Source of the DNA: Solirubrobacter deserti
GTDB lineage: Bacteria; Actinomycetota; Thermoleophilia; Solirubrobacterales; Solirubrobacteraceae
Length of the DNA stretch: 64,000 nucleotides
Reading direction: 5' to 3'
NCBI RefSeq assembly: GCF_027587175.1
Contig: NZ_JAPCID010000017.1
Location: forward strand, 1-64,000
Positions 62,536 through 64,000 of the stretch are shown here, piece by piece (within the stretch, counting starts at the first letter, position 1; each line of letters starts with the position of its first letter). The notes beneath the pieces are model-generated. The model did not search any database, was not told the origin of the DNA, and saw only the letters and a list, made by a program, of their open reading frames with translations. The position numbers and the translations under genes were made by a program.

Positions 62536-63812
62536 GCCGGGACCCAGGTGTCCTTGCCGCCGCCGCCCTGGGAGGCGTTGACGATCAGGTTGTCGCGCTC
62601 GAGCGCCACGCGCGTGAACGCGACCGGGAGGACGACGTGTCGCTCGCCGTCCCAGCAGGCGAACGGGCGCAGGTCGACGTGCCGCGGCTCCAGCCGCCCG
62701 CCGACCACCGTGGGGTGCGTGGAAAGCGCGACCGGCTCCTGCGCGATCCACTCGCCGGGGTCGCGTTCGACCGCGGCGCGGACCTCGTCCAGCTGGTCGC
62801 GCGTGGCGTGCGGGCCGATGCACACGCCGTAGCCGCCGGAGCCCGAACGCGGCTTGAGGACGAGCTCGTGCGCGCGCTCGAGCGTTGAGGCGGCGTCGAA
62901 GGTCGGTACCGAGCGCAGCAGCGGCTCCTCGCACAGGAAGAAGCGGATCACGTCCTCGACGTAGGGGAAGACGCGCTTGTCGTCGGCGATGCCCGCGCCG
63001 AACGCGTTCACGACGGCGAGCGTCCCGGCTTCGATGGGACCCAGCAGCGCGCGGCCGAGCGCGTTGAGCTCGCCGGCGTCGTCGCGCAGGCGTTCCTCGG
63101 ACGTGCGCCGCCACAGCACGTCGATGGCCCGACCGTCGGGGCCGATCAGACGATCGCGTTCGGTGCGGACGTCGTCGAGCTCGAGCAGCGGGACGCCGAG
63201 CAGCTCGGCGGTCGCACGCAGCTCCCACCGCAGCGCGCTCCGGCCCAGGTCGCCGAGCACCGCGACGTTCGGATCCGGCGCGGGCGACGCCGCCCGCAGC
63301 ATCCGCCACAGCGTCTCGCGCACGCGGGTGGCGAGCGCCTGCGGGTCGGGGCCGCCGTCGACGTGGCGTGCGACGAGTCGCCGCAGCGCGAGCGCGAACA
63401 GCACCATCGTCGGTGTGCGCACGTTGTCCTCGAGCACGACGAGCCGTCCCTCGCCGTCGCGCACGACGTCCGGGCCGGCGAAGCCGATGTACCGGTGCGG
63501 GACGGGCAGCGCGGGCTCGAGATAGCGGCTCGTCGCCAGCACGTCCGCGGGCACCACGCCGGCGTGGACCGCGTGGCGCCCGCCGTGCGCGTCCGCCGCG
63601 AACGCCTCCAGCGCCCGGACGCGCTGGACCATGCCCCGGCTGAGCGTCTCCCACTCGTCCACGGCGAACGCGCGCGGGACCGGGTCGACGTGGAACAGGT
63701 GCTCGTCGGGGCCGGCGCCGTGCACGATTCGCTCGCGGGCGACGTCGGCGCGGAGCGCTGCCGCCGCGGCGAGTGCCCGCCGCGGCTCGACGGCCGAGGG
63801 CTCGGCGATCAC
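62532..63812 (-). CDS. Circularly permuted ATP-grasp protein, copy A
   Basis: 426 residues. YIGFAGPDVVRDGEGRLVVL followed by EDNVRTPTM (about 108-138) holds the acidic metal ligands; ELVLKPRSGSGGYGVCIG (about 315-332) is the nucleotide loop; the C-terminus ends LIVNASQGGGGKDTWVP. The helical N-terminal 90 residues lack the signature of a characterised domain. These proteins usually occur with alpha-E and transglutaminase-like genes in putative peptide-forming operons; neither partner is seen inside the window. The GTG overlaps the upstream RimK-like gene. Confidence 0.86.
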   Translation of the reverse strand: MIAEPSAVEPRRALAAAAALRADVARERIVHGAGPDEHLFHVDPVPRAFAVDEWETLSRGMVQRVRALEAFAADAHGGRHAVHAGVVPADVLATSRYLEPALPVPHRYIGFAGPDVVRDGEGRLVVLEDNVRTPTMVLFALALRRLVARHVDGGPDPQALATRVRETLWRMLRAASPAPDPNVAVLGDLGRSALRWELRATAELLGVPLLELDDVRTERDRLIGPDGRAIDVLWRRTSEERLRDDAGELNALGRALLGPIEAGTLAVVNAFGAGIADDKRVFPYVEDVIRFFLCEEPLLRSVPTFDAASTLERAHELVLKPRSGSGGYGVCIGPHATRDQLDEVRAAVERDPGEWIAQEPVALSTHPTVVGGRLEPRHVDLRPFACWDGERHVVLPVAFTRVALERDNLIVNASQGGGGKDTWVPA

Positions 63813-64000
63813 GCGGCGACGCGGGCTCGTCGCAGGGCCGCGGCGGCGACGAACTCGCCCTGGGCGGGATCGGTGACGTCGAACCCGAACGGCGCGTTGG
63901 CTTCCAGCGCGAGCAGCCGCCCGTCCTCGGCGATCAGCACGTCCACGCCCATCAGGCCGCCGCCGAGCGTCTCGACCATCCGCTGCGCCAGCGCGGCCAT
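63809..64000 (-). CDS. RimK-like ATP-grasp ligase, C-terminal end only
   Basis: 63 visible codons of a gene that starts beyond base 64000. GGGLMGVDVLIAEDGRLLAL then EANAPFGFDV is the ending of RimK/glutathione-synthetase-type ATP-grasp enzymes, with the acidic and Asn metal ligands (E-x-N). The ATG coinciding with base 64000 is probably internal. Its stop overlaps the start of copy A, so three ATP-grasp enzymes are translated from one message. Confidence 0.75.
   Translation of the reverse strand: MAALAQRMVETLGGGLMGVDVLIAEDGRLLALEANAPFGFDVTDPAQGEFVAAAALRRARVAA

Overview
The window is about 72% GC, with tightly packed genes, many ATGA/GTGA stop-start overlaps, frequent GTG and TTG starts, and an actinobacterial gene set (principal sigma factor, ClpP, PgsA, GTP cyclohydrolase FolE2, CYTH-CHAD, DUF5996, LuxR/LAL regulators, HxlR/MarR/TetR pairs). 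It looks like a free-living, high-GC soil actinomycete. Thermoleophilia/Solirubrobacterales is my best guess from overall resemblance; this was not tested. I see no phage, insertion sequence or CRISPR array. One tRNA gene (Tyr) is present.

Layout. 1-1661: an exported cell-wall M23 peptidase running off the left edge, behind a well-formed c-di-AMP (ydaO/yuaA) riboswitch. 1885-9889: housekeeping and signalling genes (GAF-GGDEF with a degenerate signature, FAH hydrolase, ClpP, response regulator, CNNM/CorC-like protein, PgsA, FolE2, an esterase). 10176-11306: principal sigma factor. 11329-15553: a coupled ParA ATPase and CYTH-CHAD protein, and a BtrH-like protein. 16741-23580: a complete beta-glucoside (probably cellobiose) operon: LacI regulator, binding protein, two permeases, GH1 beta-glucosidase and ATPase, with matching operators at the regulator and at the operon. 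23681-26010: a Tat-exported flavin amine oxidase coupled to an exported Rid protein. 26035-28503: tRNA-Tyr followed by a small, irregular region with an unrecognised frameshifted gene, a PAP2 phosphatase and two gene fragments.

28496-37487: a divergent catabolic cluster around a FadR-type GntR regulator. On the minus strand are a two-subunit ThDP decarboxylase and an acyl-CoA ligase. On the plus strand are HyuA, a 27-codon bridging ORF, HyuB, an SDR dehydrogenase and a FAD oxidoreductase. Two operator-like sites share a 10-bp core. The substrate is unknown.

37501-57692: several regulator/target pairs with palindromes between them (MarR/quinone oxidoreductase with twin identical 18-mers, TetR/aldo-keto reductase, HxlR/MFS, MarR/SRPBCC), a TerC protein, a STAS protein, and two giant LAL-type LuxR regulators starting back-to-back only 22 bp apart. 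57698-61322: an Nramp-like transporter lacking the canonical metal-site motifs, an ATP-dependent DNA ligase, and a tandem pair of small Cys-motif proteins. 61315-64000: three coupled ATP-grasp genes (two circularly permuted, one RimK-like) that run off the right edge.

The most promising candidates for undescribed systems are the ATP-grasp triad at the right edge, the ParA/CYTH-CHAD pair (possible polyphosphate-granule positioning), the exported amine oxidase/Rid pair, and the GntR-controlled catabolic cluster. All functional statements come from reading the sequence by eye; no searches were run.
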